This document shows positions 53,001 through 63,200 of a DNA stretch of 64,000 bases, piece by piece. Position numbers and translations under genes: made by a program. Under the pieces are notes generated by a model that saw only the letters and a program-made list of their open reading frames with translations, was not told the DNA's origin and made no database searches. The stretch is from Closterium sp. Naga37s-1. Lineage: Eukaryota > Streptophyta > Zygnematophyceae > Desmidiales > Closteriaceae. Positions within the stretch are counted from its first letter, which is position 1. The number at the start of each line of letters is the position of its first letter. The DNA lies in the NCBI GenBank assembly GCA_947471745.1, contig CANJKZ010000724.1, forward strand, positions 3,577,501-3,641,500, given 5' to 3'.

Positions 53001-54758
53001 GCTGCCGGTCTTGTTGCTGAGTCTGCGTCTGTCTGTCCTCCGTCCGTCGGGGGTGAGTGTGCTCTTGGCACGGACGTCCTTGAGGACAGGCAGGAGGAGT
53101 TCCAGTGTCTGGCTGCTGCTTCACCTCATCTCGCGTCCGTACTACTTGCCCCTGAGGGAGACCCGGATGCACTAGACATCCTGACTCCGCGCTCTTACGC
53201 GGAGGCCGTAGAGGGTCCCTACTCCTCTCAGTGGCAGGCAGCTATGGATGCAGAGATGGCGTCCTGGAAGTCCACAGGCACCTACGTTGACGCGGTGCCC
53301 CCTCCTGGGGCGAACATCGTCAGTGGCATGTGGATCTTCAGGGTGAAGCGGCCGCCGGGCTCTCCACCTGTCTTCAAGGCGCGGTACGTCGCTCGTGGCT
53401 TCAGTCAGCGGCAGGGAGTTGACTACTTTCAGACCTTCTCTCCCACCCCGAAGATGACCACTCTTCGGTTGCTGCTGCACATAGCCGCTCAGCGCAACTA
53501 CGAGCTCCACTCTCTTGACTTCAGCACTGCTTTCTTGCAGGGTAGCCTGCACGAGGAGATCTGGCTGCGCCGTCCACCTGGCTTCACTGGGACTTTCCCT
53601 CCTGGCACCCAGTGGAGCCTCCGACGGCCAGTCTACGGTCTCCGCCAGGCACCGCGTGAGTGGCACGACACACTGAGGACTACGCTTGCGGCTCTTGGGT
53701 TTGCTCCCTCTACTGCTGACCCGTCGTTGTTTCTGCGCACCGACACTTCTTTGCCGCTGTTCTACATCCTCGTGTACGTCGACGACTTGGTCTTTGCCAC
53801 AGCTGACACTGCTGGACTAGCCTACGTGAAGTCCGAGCTGCAGAAGAGACACACGTGCACAGACCTGGGTGAACTGCGCAGCTACCTTGGCTTGCAGATC
53901 ACTCGGGACAGAGCACGCCGCACCATTACCTTGACTCAGTCACACATGGTGCAGCAGGTCCTTCAGCGCTTCGGCTTCACGTACTCCTCGCCTCAGGCCA
54001 CTCCTCTGTCTACTCGCCACTCGCTCTCAGCTCTGCCTTCGGATGAGTCCGTAGAGTCGAGTGGCCCGTACCCAGAGCTTGTTGGCTGCCTCATGTACCT
54101 GATGACCTGCACACGACCTGACCTTGCATACCCTCTTAGCATTCTTGCACGCTATGTTGCTCCTGGGAGACACCGACCAGAGCACATGGCTGCAGCGAAG
54201 AGGGTGTTGCGCTACTTGTGCAGTACGTCGGGCATGGGGCTAGTGCTTGGAGGGCGGAGTCCAGTGGTCCTCACTGGGCACGCGGACGCTTCTTGGGCTG
54301 ACGACCAGGCTACACAGCGGTCGTCGCAGGGTTACACCTTCAGTCTTGGTTCCGGCTCTGTCTCGTGGCGGGCTACTCGCTCGTCCTCTGTTCTCGGCTC
54401 CAGTTGTGAGGCTGAGATCTACGCCGGGGCCATGGCTGCACAGGAGCTTCGCTGGCTCACCTACCTGCTGACTGACCTTGGAGAGCAGCCTCGTTCTCCT
54501 CCAGTGCTGTACGTAGACAACAAGGCCATGCTGGCCTTGTGTCGAGAGCAGCGCTTGGAGCACAGAACGAAGCACATTGCTCTCCGTTACGTTCTTGCTC
54601 GTGAGCTGCAGCAGCGTGGTCAGTTGCGACTTGCGTACGTGGCCTCTGAGGCCAACACTGCTGATGTGTTCACCAAGGCACTTGCGCCTTGTGACCATCA
54701 GCGCTTCTGCGCTCAGTTGGGTCTTGTACCTGTCTTGCCTCACTTGCTCTCCTCTTGA
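53001..54758 (+). CDS. C3 reverse transcriptase and RNase H
   Basis: RT: MWIFRVKRPPGSPPVFKARY, GFSQRQGVDYFQTFSPTPKM, LHSLDFSTAFLQGSLHEEIW, PVYGLRQAPREWHDTLRTTL, and catalytic YVDD at 53775-53786 (ILVYVDDLVFATADTAGLAY), then LRSYLGLQITRDRARRTITL. RNase H: LTGHADASWADDQATQRSSQ, VLGSSCEAEIYAGAMAAQEL, LYVDNKAMLALCREQRLEHR, EANTADVFTKALAPCDHQRF. It reads openly to a stop at 54758 and all catalytic blocks are present. Confidence 0.9.
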   Translation, partial: AAGLVAESASVCPPSVGGECALGTDVLEDRQEEFQCLAAASPHLASVLLAPEGDPDALDILTPRSYAEAVEGPYSSQWQAAMDAEMASWKSTGTYVDAVPPPGANIVSGMWIFRVKRPPGSPPVFKARYVARGFSQRQGVDYFQTFSPTPKMTTLRLLLHIAAQRNYELHSLDFSTAFLQGSLHEEIWLRRPPGFTGTFPPGTQWSLRRPVYGLRQAPREWHDTLRTTLAALGFAPSTADPSLFLRTDTSLPLFYILVYVDDLVFATADTAGLAYVKSELQKRHTCTDLGELRSYLGLQITRDRARRTITLTQSHMVQQVLQRFGFTYSSPQATPLSTRHSLSALPSDESVESSGPYPELVGCLMYLMTCTRPDLAYPLSILARYVAPGRHRPEHMAAAKRVLRYLCSTSGMGLVLGGRSPVVLTGHADASWADDQATQRSSQGYTFSLGSGSVSWRATRSSSVLGSSCEAEIYAGAMAAQELRWLTYLLTDLGEQPRSPPVLYVDNKAMLALCREQRLEHRTKHIALRYVLARELQQRGQLRLAYVASEANTADVFTKALAPCDHQRFCAQLGLVPVLPHLLSS

Positions 54759-54963
54759 CCTTGCTTGTACTGTCGCATATATATACCTGCTCTTGCTTGT
54801 CTAGCTCTATATATATATGTGTCCTCCTGCATGTGAACTGGCCTTGTGGCCTTGTCGTTGTGCTCGGACTGTGTGGTGACTTTGTGATCCACCCTGAGCT
54901 TGCTGTGCTTTGCATGACTGGTCTTGTGACCCCTTGTTCTCCCCCACTTTGCCTATGGGGGTG
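54759..54963 (+). other. C3 3-prime untranslated region
   Basis: Shares GCATGTGAACTGGCCTTGTG, GTGATCCACCCTGAGCTTGC and TTGTTCTCCCCCAC with C2 and C4. CTATGGGGGTG ends at the LTR and serves as the polypurine tract. It has a TATATATATATG run near 54776-54820. Confidence 0.75.
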
Positions 54964-55095
54964 TGTCAGAACATTATATAGCTTATGCTGTTGTGTAGGC
55001 TATAGTGGGGTATCCCATAGGGGGTACAACCCAATTAGGGTTTCCTATATGTACTCACTTCATTCATAGTTCACACATTCACGTTCTCCTTTCCA
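54964..55095 (+). repeat. C3 3-prime LTR
   Basis: 132 bp, identical in my reading to the LTR at 47700-47831. Plastid-type DNA resumes immediately after (GACGAGCTTCAGTTCG). Confidence 0.93.
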
Positions 55096-55103
55096 GACGA
55101 GCT

Positions 55104-55202
55104 TCAGTTCGAAAGATTTGTGAAAATTGTCGTTTGATTCGCAGGCGAGGTAGAGGTATGGTGGTTTGTTCAAATCCCAAACACAAACAACGTCAAGGAT
55201 AA
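55104..55202 (+). pseudogene. rpl36: rpl36 3-prime piece (plastid ribosomal protein L36)
   Basis: Encodes [18 protein letters not shown], then [14 protein letters not shown] and a TAA stop. This is the L36 body with its zinc ligands Cys-x2-Cys-x12-Cys-x4-His. Together with the MKVRA start at 47686 the length is that of normal L36 (37 residues). The match to green plastid L36 is unmistakable. The gene is split by a 7.4 kb retrotransposon. Confidence 0.92.
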
Positions 55203-55715
55203 TATCTTCATGATTCCATTTTCTTGCTTCTCTTATCCTAGATTCCTTACAATTCGATCACCTCGTTTTTTAGACTTGCAGATCATTGTGTATGTATTCT
55301 GAACAATAATTTACTATCTTGTAAAAAAAGTTTTACACATAGATTTTTTTTTACCAATAAGACTTTGGTATTTAAATTCTTTATATAATGAAAACATAAA
55401 TGAATATTGCTTATGCAATTCTATCATTCACAAATATGTCGATGGCTTTTAAGTTCTCCATATCATGCCCTAAATAAAGCATATCAAGCAAGCAAAAGAG
55501 TTTGTAATATTCAGAAATATTATTTATCTTATAAAAATTCAATCGGAACTTCTTCAAGACGTTCCTGGTACAATGTAGCTGTCTATATAGATAGTGTATT
55601 AAATCAATCTGCTTCGCAAATTTATTGGGGAATATTAGAATTTATAAAAACTAAATATTTATGTAATCTGATTAAAAAAAAAAAAATCCAGGATAAAATG
55701 CCACACTCGGTTCGT
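55203..55715 (+). other. Plastid-derived DNA, right part
   Basis: AT-rich spacer after rpl36 (55203-about 55400), then a frame that looks like the start of cemA (next entry), then a run of A near 55675-55690 and the joint with family A integrase at about 55710-55720 (GGTGGTGCCAGTCGC). The edge is placed by base composition and by where family A similarity begins. Confidence 0.7.
55413..55700 (+). pseudogene. cemA: Possible cemA (ycf10) N-terminal part
   Basis: The frame reads RWLLSSPYHALNKAYQASKR, VCNIQKYYLSYKNSIGTSSR, RSWYNVAVYIDSVLNQSASQ, IYWGILEFIKTKYLCNL. The basic, Tyr/Ser-rich start and the order of blocks remind me of the N-terminal region of CemA, the plastid inner-envelope protein, in green algae, but I cannot align it. 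The hydrophobic C-terminal segments that would settle it are absent, because family A sequence begins about 30 codons later. It could be another plastid frame. Confidence 0.4.
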
Positions 55716-56643
55716 GTGGGTGGTGCCAGTCGCTAAGAAGAGCGGCGTGCTGCAGGAGATTCAGCAGTGACTAATGCTGGTAGAGCAGCAGACAAAAAAG
55801 TCGGTGCTGATGCTCCGCTCAGACCGGGGAGGGGAGTTCCTCGGAAAGGAGTTCACCGCCTTCGTCAATGGGAATGGCATCATCCACGACCTAACACACC
55901 CCTACACTTCGCTACAAAACAGCATGGTGGAGCGGGAGATGCGTACGGTGGTTGAGTCGGTGCGGACGATGCTGCTGCACTTGGGCGCGCAGCACCAGTG
56001 GTAAGACCTCGCTCTACAAGAAGCTGTCTACGTGCACAACTGTTTGGAGCAATCGACGACGCCGCCGGGGGCGACTCCGTACCAGGTGCTGACCAGGAAG
56101 AAGCCAAACCTCATGCTGGCGCGGATGTGGGGCTACATGGTGTAGTTCATGGTCCTCGAGCAGCAGCGCGGTGGGAAGCTAGCGTCGAAGGCTTGCTGGG
56201 GACTTCACCTGGGTGTGTCGCAGGAGAGCAAGGGCTGGGAGGTGCTGGACTTGACCGACAACAAGGTGGTCTCGGTCGAGGTGATCTTCTACGAGACGCT
56301 GTCGCTAGAGGGGTGGAAGGCAAAGTATGGGCCGGCGTCAGGGTGGACGCAGACAGAACCATCGACGAACACCTTGACGGCGACGCTCCCGATGCTCGTC
56401 GAGGTCGACGAGCCTGCTGATGGAGATGTCAAAGAAGTCCCCCCTCCACCCCCTGTTCTTGCTCCTCCCCACCCCGTCGCAGATCGGCCTCCATCGACAC
56501 CTGTGTCGGCCACCGGCGATGAGGGGAGCCTTGAGGCGTCGCTTGTGGCGCCGGCCAGTGGCATCTCCAGCGACCGACGAGACGTCGAGCTTGTTGACGA
56601 GGATGTGCAGCTGTCGATAAGGAAGCAGCACATAGGAAACATG
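55716..56643 (+). pseudogene. A2 integrase and start of linker
   Basis: QQTKKSVLMLRSDRGGEFLG KEFTAFVNGNGIIHDL (second Asp block), YTSLQNSMVEREMRTVVESV (Glu block), TMLLHLGAQHQW, NCLEQSTTPPGATPYQVLTR, KKPNLMLARMWGYMV, then RGGKLASKACWGLHLGVSQE and a Pro/Asp-rich linker (ADGDVKEVPPPPPVLAPPHP). This shows what a normal family A integrase looks like next to the mosaic one in A1. Broken. Confidence 0.82.
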
Positions 56644-58027
56644 TGTTGAGTGCAATACATGGTTTGTACGATAACCTACCACCTATTTGTCGACGTTGAG
56701 TGAAAGTGAGGTGTTTATCCGAAGGTAACTTGTTGTGTGCGAGTTGCGTTTTTTCGTGAGCTGGGTTTCTGTGTTTACGGCTCGTGAATCGCCTCAACGG
56801 TTCATGAGTTATGTGAGTTTTTCGTGAAAGGTTGCGTTCCTGAGTGTCCGTGAATGACCGTGTGTGAATGCGAGACTTCGTGTGCGTTTGCATTGATTCG
56901 CGAGTTCTCATAAGTGTGCGTTAATTCTATGTTCGTGATTTCCGTGTTCGTGACTGTGTTCGTGAAATTCCGTCAAGTTTGTGCGCTGTTCATGAATGTT
57001 TGTGAGCGTTCATGTTAGTTTTCGATTTTCTGTTTTTCTGTGTGTTCATAAAGTATCGTGGGTGTTCACGAGGGGTCAATATTGACCCTTGGAAATTTCT
57101 CGCGTCAGTCAAGGTCAACTGCGCGGAAATATCAGGACCCGCGCGTGGGGTCCCGATCGTGCGTGTGGGCCCTCAGGCCCGCGCGTGTGCCTCGCACTAT
57201 TGCGAGCGTGCACTGTGGGCACGATCGCAACAGAACAAGGCGAATGATCGCCCTGCCCACGCGCAGCACTGCGCACGTCAGTGCACAGTACCGCACGACC
57301 GAAATATCGGTCGTGCATGATCGCGGGAAAGGACGAGCTCAGGATTACGGTTGAAAAACCGAATCCCGCGTTGACTCGGCGTACAAGTAGCTTCGCCGGA
57401 AACGTCGTGCGTGTAACGTGACATTTTCGATACAGGGAGAAAACGGTGAAAACCGTTTTTCAACTGTGAGACTTCGTGAAAACGGTAATCTCACACGAGT
57501 CTTTATGATTGCGCACGAGAAGTCGCGAACGTTCACGAGGGGAGTCAGCAGGGGAATTTGGCAGACATGAAATTTGAAGACAGTTATTCTACAGGGGAGA
57601 ACCAAGCCAAATTCCTAAGCAGTTCGACAACCGTTTTCCTTGGCGCATCTGGTGAAGTCCTGAAGTATAGTTAAACAACTGCTTTGTGCTTTCTTATGCT
57701 TGTGTGCTATGCGAAATATAAATGCGTGCTTGTGTTCAGTTGTAATCAATCCTCTGAGTGAAGTTTTTCTCTATCATCGTATTGACGTGAAGAGAACTTT
57801 CTGCACACGACCAGTTCCTCGTCACAACGTTGCGCAAGGAGTTTTGGAAATGCTCTAATGCACGCGATTGTTTTCATACTTAGCGTGTCCCTCGACATAA
57901 CACGGACGCTTGGATAGGGGCTGGCCTTGCCAGGCACCTAAGGACCTTTGGAGGTGACCCCGTGGGGACTGTTAAGTGTGAATTAAAGGTGTGCTTAGTA
58001 GCCTCTAGATCCCAATAGTAGTCAACA
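56644..58027 (+). repeat. Solo LTR (B-related family) with target duplication
   Basis: 1384 bp from TGTTGAGTGCAATACATGG to AATAGTAGTCAACA, flanked on both sides by ACATG (56639-56643 and 58028-58032). The near-end motif GGATAGGGGCTGGCCTTGCC, CAGGCACCTAAGGACC, GGAGGTGACCCCG is the same as in family B LTRs, but the rest is different, so it is a related family. A solo LTR arises by recombination between the two LTRs of an inserted element. Its interior is rich in GTGAAT, TTCGTGA and GCGCG tracts; no gene. Confidence 0.88.
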
Positions 58028-59880
58028 ACATGGTGCAGAAGGAGGCAGGAGAAGAAGTCTCGACAACAGGGGAGCAGCAGATTGGGCAGTCGAGCTGTCG
58101 ACGAAAGAGAAGTTGGCTGAAAGGACGACGAGGGGGGAGCAGCCGGGCGAAGGGCCAACGCAGGCGAAGCATCTAGTCGACGACGAGATTTTTTACGAGG
58201 AAGGGGAGTTGTCGGCAGGAGAGGTGTCCACCGACATCGATGTGATAAAGGTGCCGATCGAGATGATTGAGCTGCAACGCTCAGAACCTGAGCTGCGACG
58301 ACAGGTCGAACTCGGAGGCCACCAAAGTGGCTGTGCTACCACTCCTGTCTGCCACCAGATGCATTCATCACCCTGCTCGACGATGCTGAGGCGGATGTTA
58401 ACCTGCCTGAGCTTGACCCCGATGTGCACGCCGACCCCGAGCACCGTTGCAACATCGCGACGATGACGGTGAATGAGGCGCTGGCGAGCTGGAAGGGCGA
58501 AGCGGTGAACGTCACCATGGACGAGGAGATCTACATCCTCTTGGGCATGGGCACCGGAAAGCTGGTCGAACGCCCACGCGGGGTGAACATCGTGAAGAGC
58601 CGGTGGGTGCTGACGACCAAGTACAGCATTGACAACACCATCGAGCGCGAAAAGGCGCGGCTGGTCGTGAAGGGCTTCACACGGGTGTACGGCGCCGACT
58701 ACAATGAGACGTACTTGCCGGTGAGCAGCTGCGTCACGCTGAGGATCTTCCTCAGCATCGTCACCATCCTCAACCTCAACCTGATGCAGCTCGACATGGA
58801 GAACGCTTTTCTGCAGAGTAAGCTCGTCCATGTGCTGTACATGTACCAGCCGGACTACTTCGACGACGGGACCGACCGGGTGTGCAAGCTCCTGAACAGC
58901 CTCTACGGGCTGAAACGGTCACCGCTGCTATGGTACAGGGCTCTCGACGGCGTGCTGCTGGGTGCTAGCTGGAAGTAGAGCCATGTCGACATGGCGCTCT
59001 ACTTCAAGGTCGGCGACGACGAAGTGACCTGCTGGGTGCTGGTCTACATCGACAACGTATTCGCCGCCAGCAGCAGCACCGCAATGCTGGAAGAGCTGAA
59101 GAAGCTACTGGAGGCCGCCTTTGAGCTGCGTGAGATCTTGCCGGTCGTGAAGTACCTCTGGCTAGAGATTGTTCGCGACAGGCCAGCAAGGATGCTGTGG
59201 CTGCACCAGCAAAACTACGCCGACAAGCTGCGCAGGCGTTTCATTGTCGAGGATTGTATCGGGCGCATCCCCAAGATATCAGTCTCGGTCGACGCCTACG
59301 CCGAGCTGACATTTGACGACGAGGAGGCGCAGGAGTGCGAGGAGGAGGAGTACCGGCAGAAGATTCACTCGTTGCTGTTCGCGGCGACGACGACGAGGCC
59401 GAACATCGTCTTCGCCTCTAGCAAGTTGAGGAGCAGCCTCACGGTGAGGAGCGACCAGCACTGGCGCGAGGTCAACGGCAGCCTCGCCTTTCTCGCCGAC
59501 ACCCGCAACACCACCTTGGAGTTCAATGGTGGACCGGAGTCGCTGGAGCTGGTCAGTTACGTAGACGCTGATGACGCAGGCGACAAGCAGAATCGGATGA
59601 GCACAAGCGGCTACGTGTTCGTCTACGGAGGGGCCGCTATCTCCTGGTCGAGCTTGCGCATCAAGTGCGCAACATTGTCATCGACCGAGTCGGAGTACGT
59701 GGCGGCCACGGATGCTGGCAAGGAGGGACGCCGACCCCACTTCCTCCTTGCGGAGTTTGAGCAGCTCAACGCTTGGAAGCCGACTGTCCTTCGGGTGGAC
59801 AACAAGTCGGCCATCACGGTCGCTAAAGGCTTGCGGCTGGCGGGCAACCTCAAGCACATGAAGCCACGCTATGCCTGGCT
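58028..59880 (+). pseudogene. A2 linker, reverse transcriptase and RNase H
   Basis: Linker with EGELSAGEVSTDIDVIKVPI, then RT: MNEALASWKGE-like block, GKLVERPRGVNIVKSRWVLT, ARLVVKGFTRVYGADYNETY, MQLDMENAFLQSKLVHVLYM, LLNSLYGLKRSPLLWYRALD, AASSSTAMLEELKKLLEAAF. RNase H: LVSYVDADDAGDKQNRMSTS, GYVFVYGGAAISWSSLRIKC, STESEYVAATDAGKEGRR, LRVDNKSAITVAKGLRLAGN, LKHMKPRYAW. It stops at 59880, where C4 begins. Broken element. Confidence 0.85.
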
Positions 59881-60010
59881 TGTCAGAATCAACAAGAGTG
59901 ATTGAACTAGGAAAGAGTTGGGTACAAGTAGGAAACCCTAAACTTACTGTACCCCATAGTAACTACCCCACTACAGCCTAAACAAACTGTAGCAGATATG
60001 ACATTTGACA
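59881..60010 (-). repeat. C4 3-prime LTR
   Basis: 130 bp. In reverse it has GGCTGTAGTGGGGTAGTTAC, CTATGGGGTACAGTAAG and TTTAGGG, the family C core, and ends TTGATTCTGACA. The polypurine tract CTATGGGGGTG lies before it on the minus strand (about 60009-60021). Confidence 0.85.
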
Positions 60011-60238
60011 CACCCCCATAGGCAAAGTGGGGGAGAGCAAGGGGTCACAAGACCAGTCAAGAAGGGCAAAGCAAGCTCAGGGTGGATCACAAAGTCACCA
60101 CACTCACTGAGCACAAACAAAGGGCCACAAGGCCAGTTCACATGCAGAGGCATATATGCAACACAAACATCACAATGATCTCTACCTAGCAAGGCAAGCA
60201 TGCAGGTATATATATATAGATCACAGTACAAGCAAAGC
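60011..60238 (-). other. C4 3-prime untranslated region
   Basis: Reverse complement of the conserved family C tail: TTGTTCTCCCCCACTTTG, GTGATCCACCCTGAGCTTGC, CATGTGAACTGGCCTTGTGG. Contains a short TATATATATA run near 60208-60217. Confidence 0.75.
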
Positions 60239-63200
60239 CTACAACAAGTGAGGAAAAGTGCCTAACAAAGTGCAGAAACGCTGATGATCACCGGACTGAA
60301 GTGCCTTGGTGAATATATCAGCAGTGTTGGCCCGAGTGGCCACATAACGCAGACGAAGTTGACCACGCTGCTGCAACTCTCGAGCCAGGAAGTACCGCAG
60401 AGCGATGTGCTTCGTTCTGTGCTCCAGTCTGTGCTCCTCACACAAGGCAATGGCAGCCTTGTTGTCGACGTACAGCACTGGAGGAGAACGAGGCGGCTCT
60501 CCCAAGTCGGTCAGCACGTAGGTGAGCCAGCGTAACTCCTGTGCAGCCATGGCTGTGGCGTAGATCTCAGCCTCACAACTGGAGCTGAGAACTGAAGACG
60601 AGCGTGTAGAACGCCAAGAAACTGAACCAGAGCCAAGGCTGAAGGTGTAACCCTGTGACGACCGCTGAGTAGCCTGGTCGTCAACCCAAGAAGCGTCTGA
60701 GTGCCCAGTGAGAACAACTGAGCTCCTCCCTCCAAGCACGAGCCCCATGCCTGATGTACTGCACAAGTAGCGCAGTACCCTCTTAGCAGCATCCATGTGC
60801 ACCTTTCGGTGCCGACCAGGAGCCACGTAGCGAGCCAGAAGGCCAAGAGGGTACGCGAGGTCAGGACGAGTGCAAGTCATTAGGTACATGAGGCAGCCAA
60901 CTAGCTCTGGGTAAGGACCACTCGGCTCTACGGACTTGTCCGAAGGTGGAGCTGAGAGCGAGTGACCTGTAGCCAGAGGAGTGGCCTGTGCCGAGGACCA
61001 GGTGAAGCCGAAGCGCTGAAGGACCTGCTGCACCATGTGTGACTGAGTCAGTGTGATGGTGCGGCGTGCTCTGTCCCGGGTGATCTGCAAGCCAAGGTAG
61101 CTGCGCAGTTCACCCAGGTCTGTGCACGTGTGTCTCTTCTGCAGCTCCAACTTCACGTGGGCCAGAGCCTCAGTGTCAGCAGTGGCAAAGACCAAGTCGT
61201 CAACGTACACGAGGATGTAGAACGGCGGCAGCGAAGTGTCGGTGCGCAGAAACAGCGACGGGTCAGCAGTAGAAGGCGCGAACCCAAGAGCCGCAAGTGT
61301 AGTCCTCAGTGTGTCGTGCCACTCACGTGGCGCCTGGCGGAGACCGTAGACCGGCCGCCGGAGGCTCCACTGGGTACCAGGAGGGAACGACCCAGTGAAG
61401 CCAGGAGGGCGACGCAGCCAGATCTCCTCGTGCAGGCTGCCCTGCAAGAAAGTTGTGCTGAAGTCAAGAGAGTGAAGCTCGTAGTCACGCTGAGCGGCAA
61501 CGTGCAGTAGCACCCGAAGAGTGGTCATCTTCGGGGTGGGGGAGAAGTTCTGGAAGAAGTCTACTCCCTCTCGCTGACTGAAGCCTCGAGCAACGTAACA
61601 AGCCTTGAAGACAGGCGGAGAACCAGGCGGCCGCTTCACCCTGAAAATCCACATGCCGTCGACGATGTTCGCCCCAGGAGGGGGAACCTCGTCGACGTAA
61701 GTGCCAGTGGACTTCCAGGATGCCATCTCTGCGTCCATGGCTGACTGCCACTGAGAGGAGTACTCACCCGCGATCGCCTCAGCGTAAGAGCGCGGGGTCG
61801 GGATGTCTGGTGCATCCGGGTCTCCCTCAGGTGCAATCAGCATGGACACGAGATGAGGTACAGCGGCGGCAAAGCACTCAAACTCCTCCTGCCTGTCCTC
61901 AAGGACGTCCGTGCCAAGAGCACACTCACCCCCGACGGACGGAGGACAGACAGACTCAGACTCAGACTCAGCAACAAGACTCGCAGCGTAGTCTAGACGA
62001 CAGTGAGCAGCAAAGTCGACAAGCTCAGCGACTAAGGCAGACGCAGCAGCTGACTCAAAGGAAGGGTCAGTGACAGCAGTGGCCAGGAGACGCGTGACAG
62101 TAGGACTAGCAGCACGAAGAGAGTCAGACTCCGGGTCAGCAAGGGCAGGAAGAGAGGACGCAGGAGGAGAAGGCAGCGGGACACGCTCTGGAGCAGTGGA
62201 AGGACGAAGCGCCATCTGGTGAGTGCCTGGGACAGCAGGAGGACGCGGACGCGGGACACGACGACCAGTACGAGCAGCACGAACAGGTGACGCAGACCGA
62301 GACTCAGGCGACACAGGACGAGAGTCAGGCTCACGACGCTCCGTAAGACCGCCTGTCGGACCAGTGTAGGGAGAAGGACCAGGGAGTGGCGAGGCAGGCG
62401 GTAGCTGTGACAGCGACTGGACAGGTGGAGGACACTCTAAGGAGGGAGCAGTACAAGGAGGAGGCGGCTGACCAAGAACCTGCTGAAGGAGGGGAACGAA
62501 GTACGGCCGTGGCCGTGAAATGCCCCTAGAACCAGCAGAGACAGCACCAGAACCTCCAGCAGCAGCTCCAACTCCCTCAGCACCACCAGCAGCTCCAGTA
62601 CCTCCAGAAGCACCAGCAGCACCTCCAGCAGGACCAGCACTAGCAGCACCTCCAGCAGCTCTAGTACCTCCAGCAGCACCAGCACCAGCCGCACCACCAG
62701 CCCCAGTACCAGAAGCACCACCAGCAGCTCCAGCAGCTCCAGGACCTCCAGCAGCACCAGCAGCACCTCCAGCAGGACCAGCTCCAGCAGCTCCAGTAGC
62801 ACCCCCAGTCCCAGCAGCTCCAGTACCGCTAGTACCAGCACCTCCAGGACCAGTGGCTCCAGCACCTCCAGCGCCAACCCCAGGGTCAGCAGCAACACCA
62901 ACTCCAGTAGGCTCAGCGCCCTCAGCTCCAGCTCCAATAGCACCTCCAGCTCCCACAGCACCACGGCGGCGGCGACAGTACCGAGAGTACCACTCACGTA
63001 GCTGCTGGGAAGAGAGAACGCCCCCAGGCGCAGCACCCCCAGGCTCAGAACCTCCAGACTCAGCACCCCCAGGGACAGCACCCCCAGTCTCAGCACCCCC
63101 AGGCTCAGCACCCGCAGTCTCCGCACCCCCAGGCTCAGCACCCCCAGTCTCCGCAACCCCCGGCTCAGCACCCCCAGCCTCAGGACTCCCAGATCCAGCA

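Larger units (their letters stand above)
47700..55095 (+). mobile_element. Copia element C3, very young, inserted in rpl36
   Basis: 7.4 kb with LTRs 47700-47831 and 54964-55095, 132 bp each and identical in my reading. A primer-site-like TGGAATCAGAGCAGG follows the first LTR. Then come the GC-rich leader, gag (ATG 48845), protease, integrase, repeat linker, RT, RNase H, 3-prime tail and LTR. ACGAGC(T) flanks both ends. The identical LTRs say it inserted recently. Coding sequence looks almost whole, with about two breaks. Confidence 0.93.
55716..59880 (+). mobile_element. Copia element A2, partial, split by a solo LTR
   Basis: Integrase (55716-56643) and RT/RNase H (58028-59880) of family A, separated by a solo LTR with target duplication ACATG. 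The left edge is against plastid-derived DNA; the right edge is cut at 59881 by minus element C4, inside the RNase H region. LTRs and gag are absent in the window. Broken, about five breaks. Confidence 0.85.
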
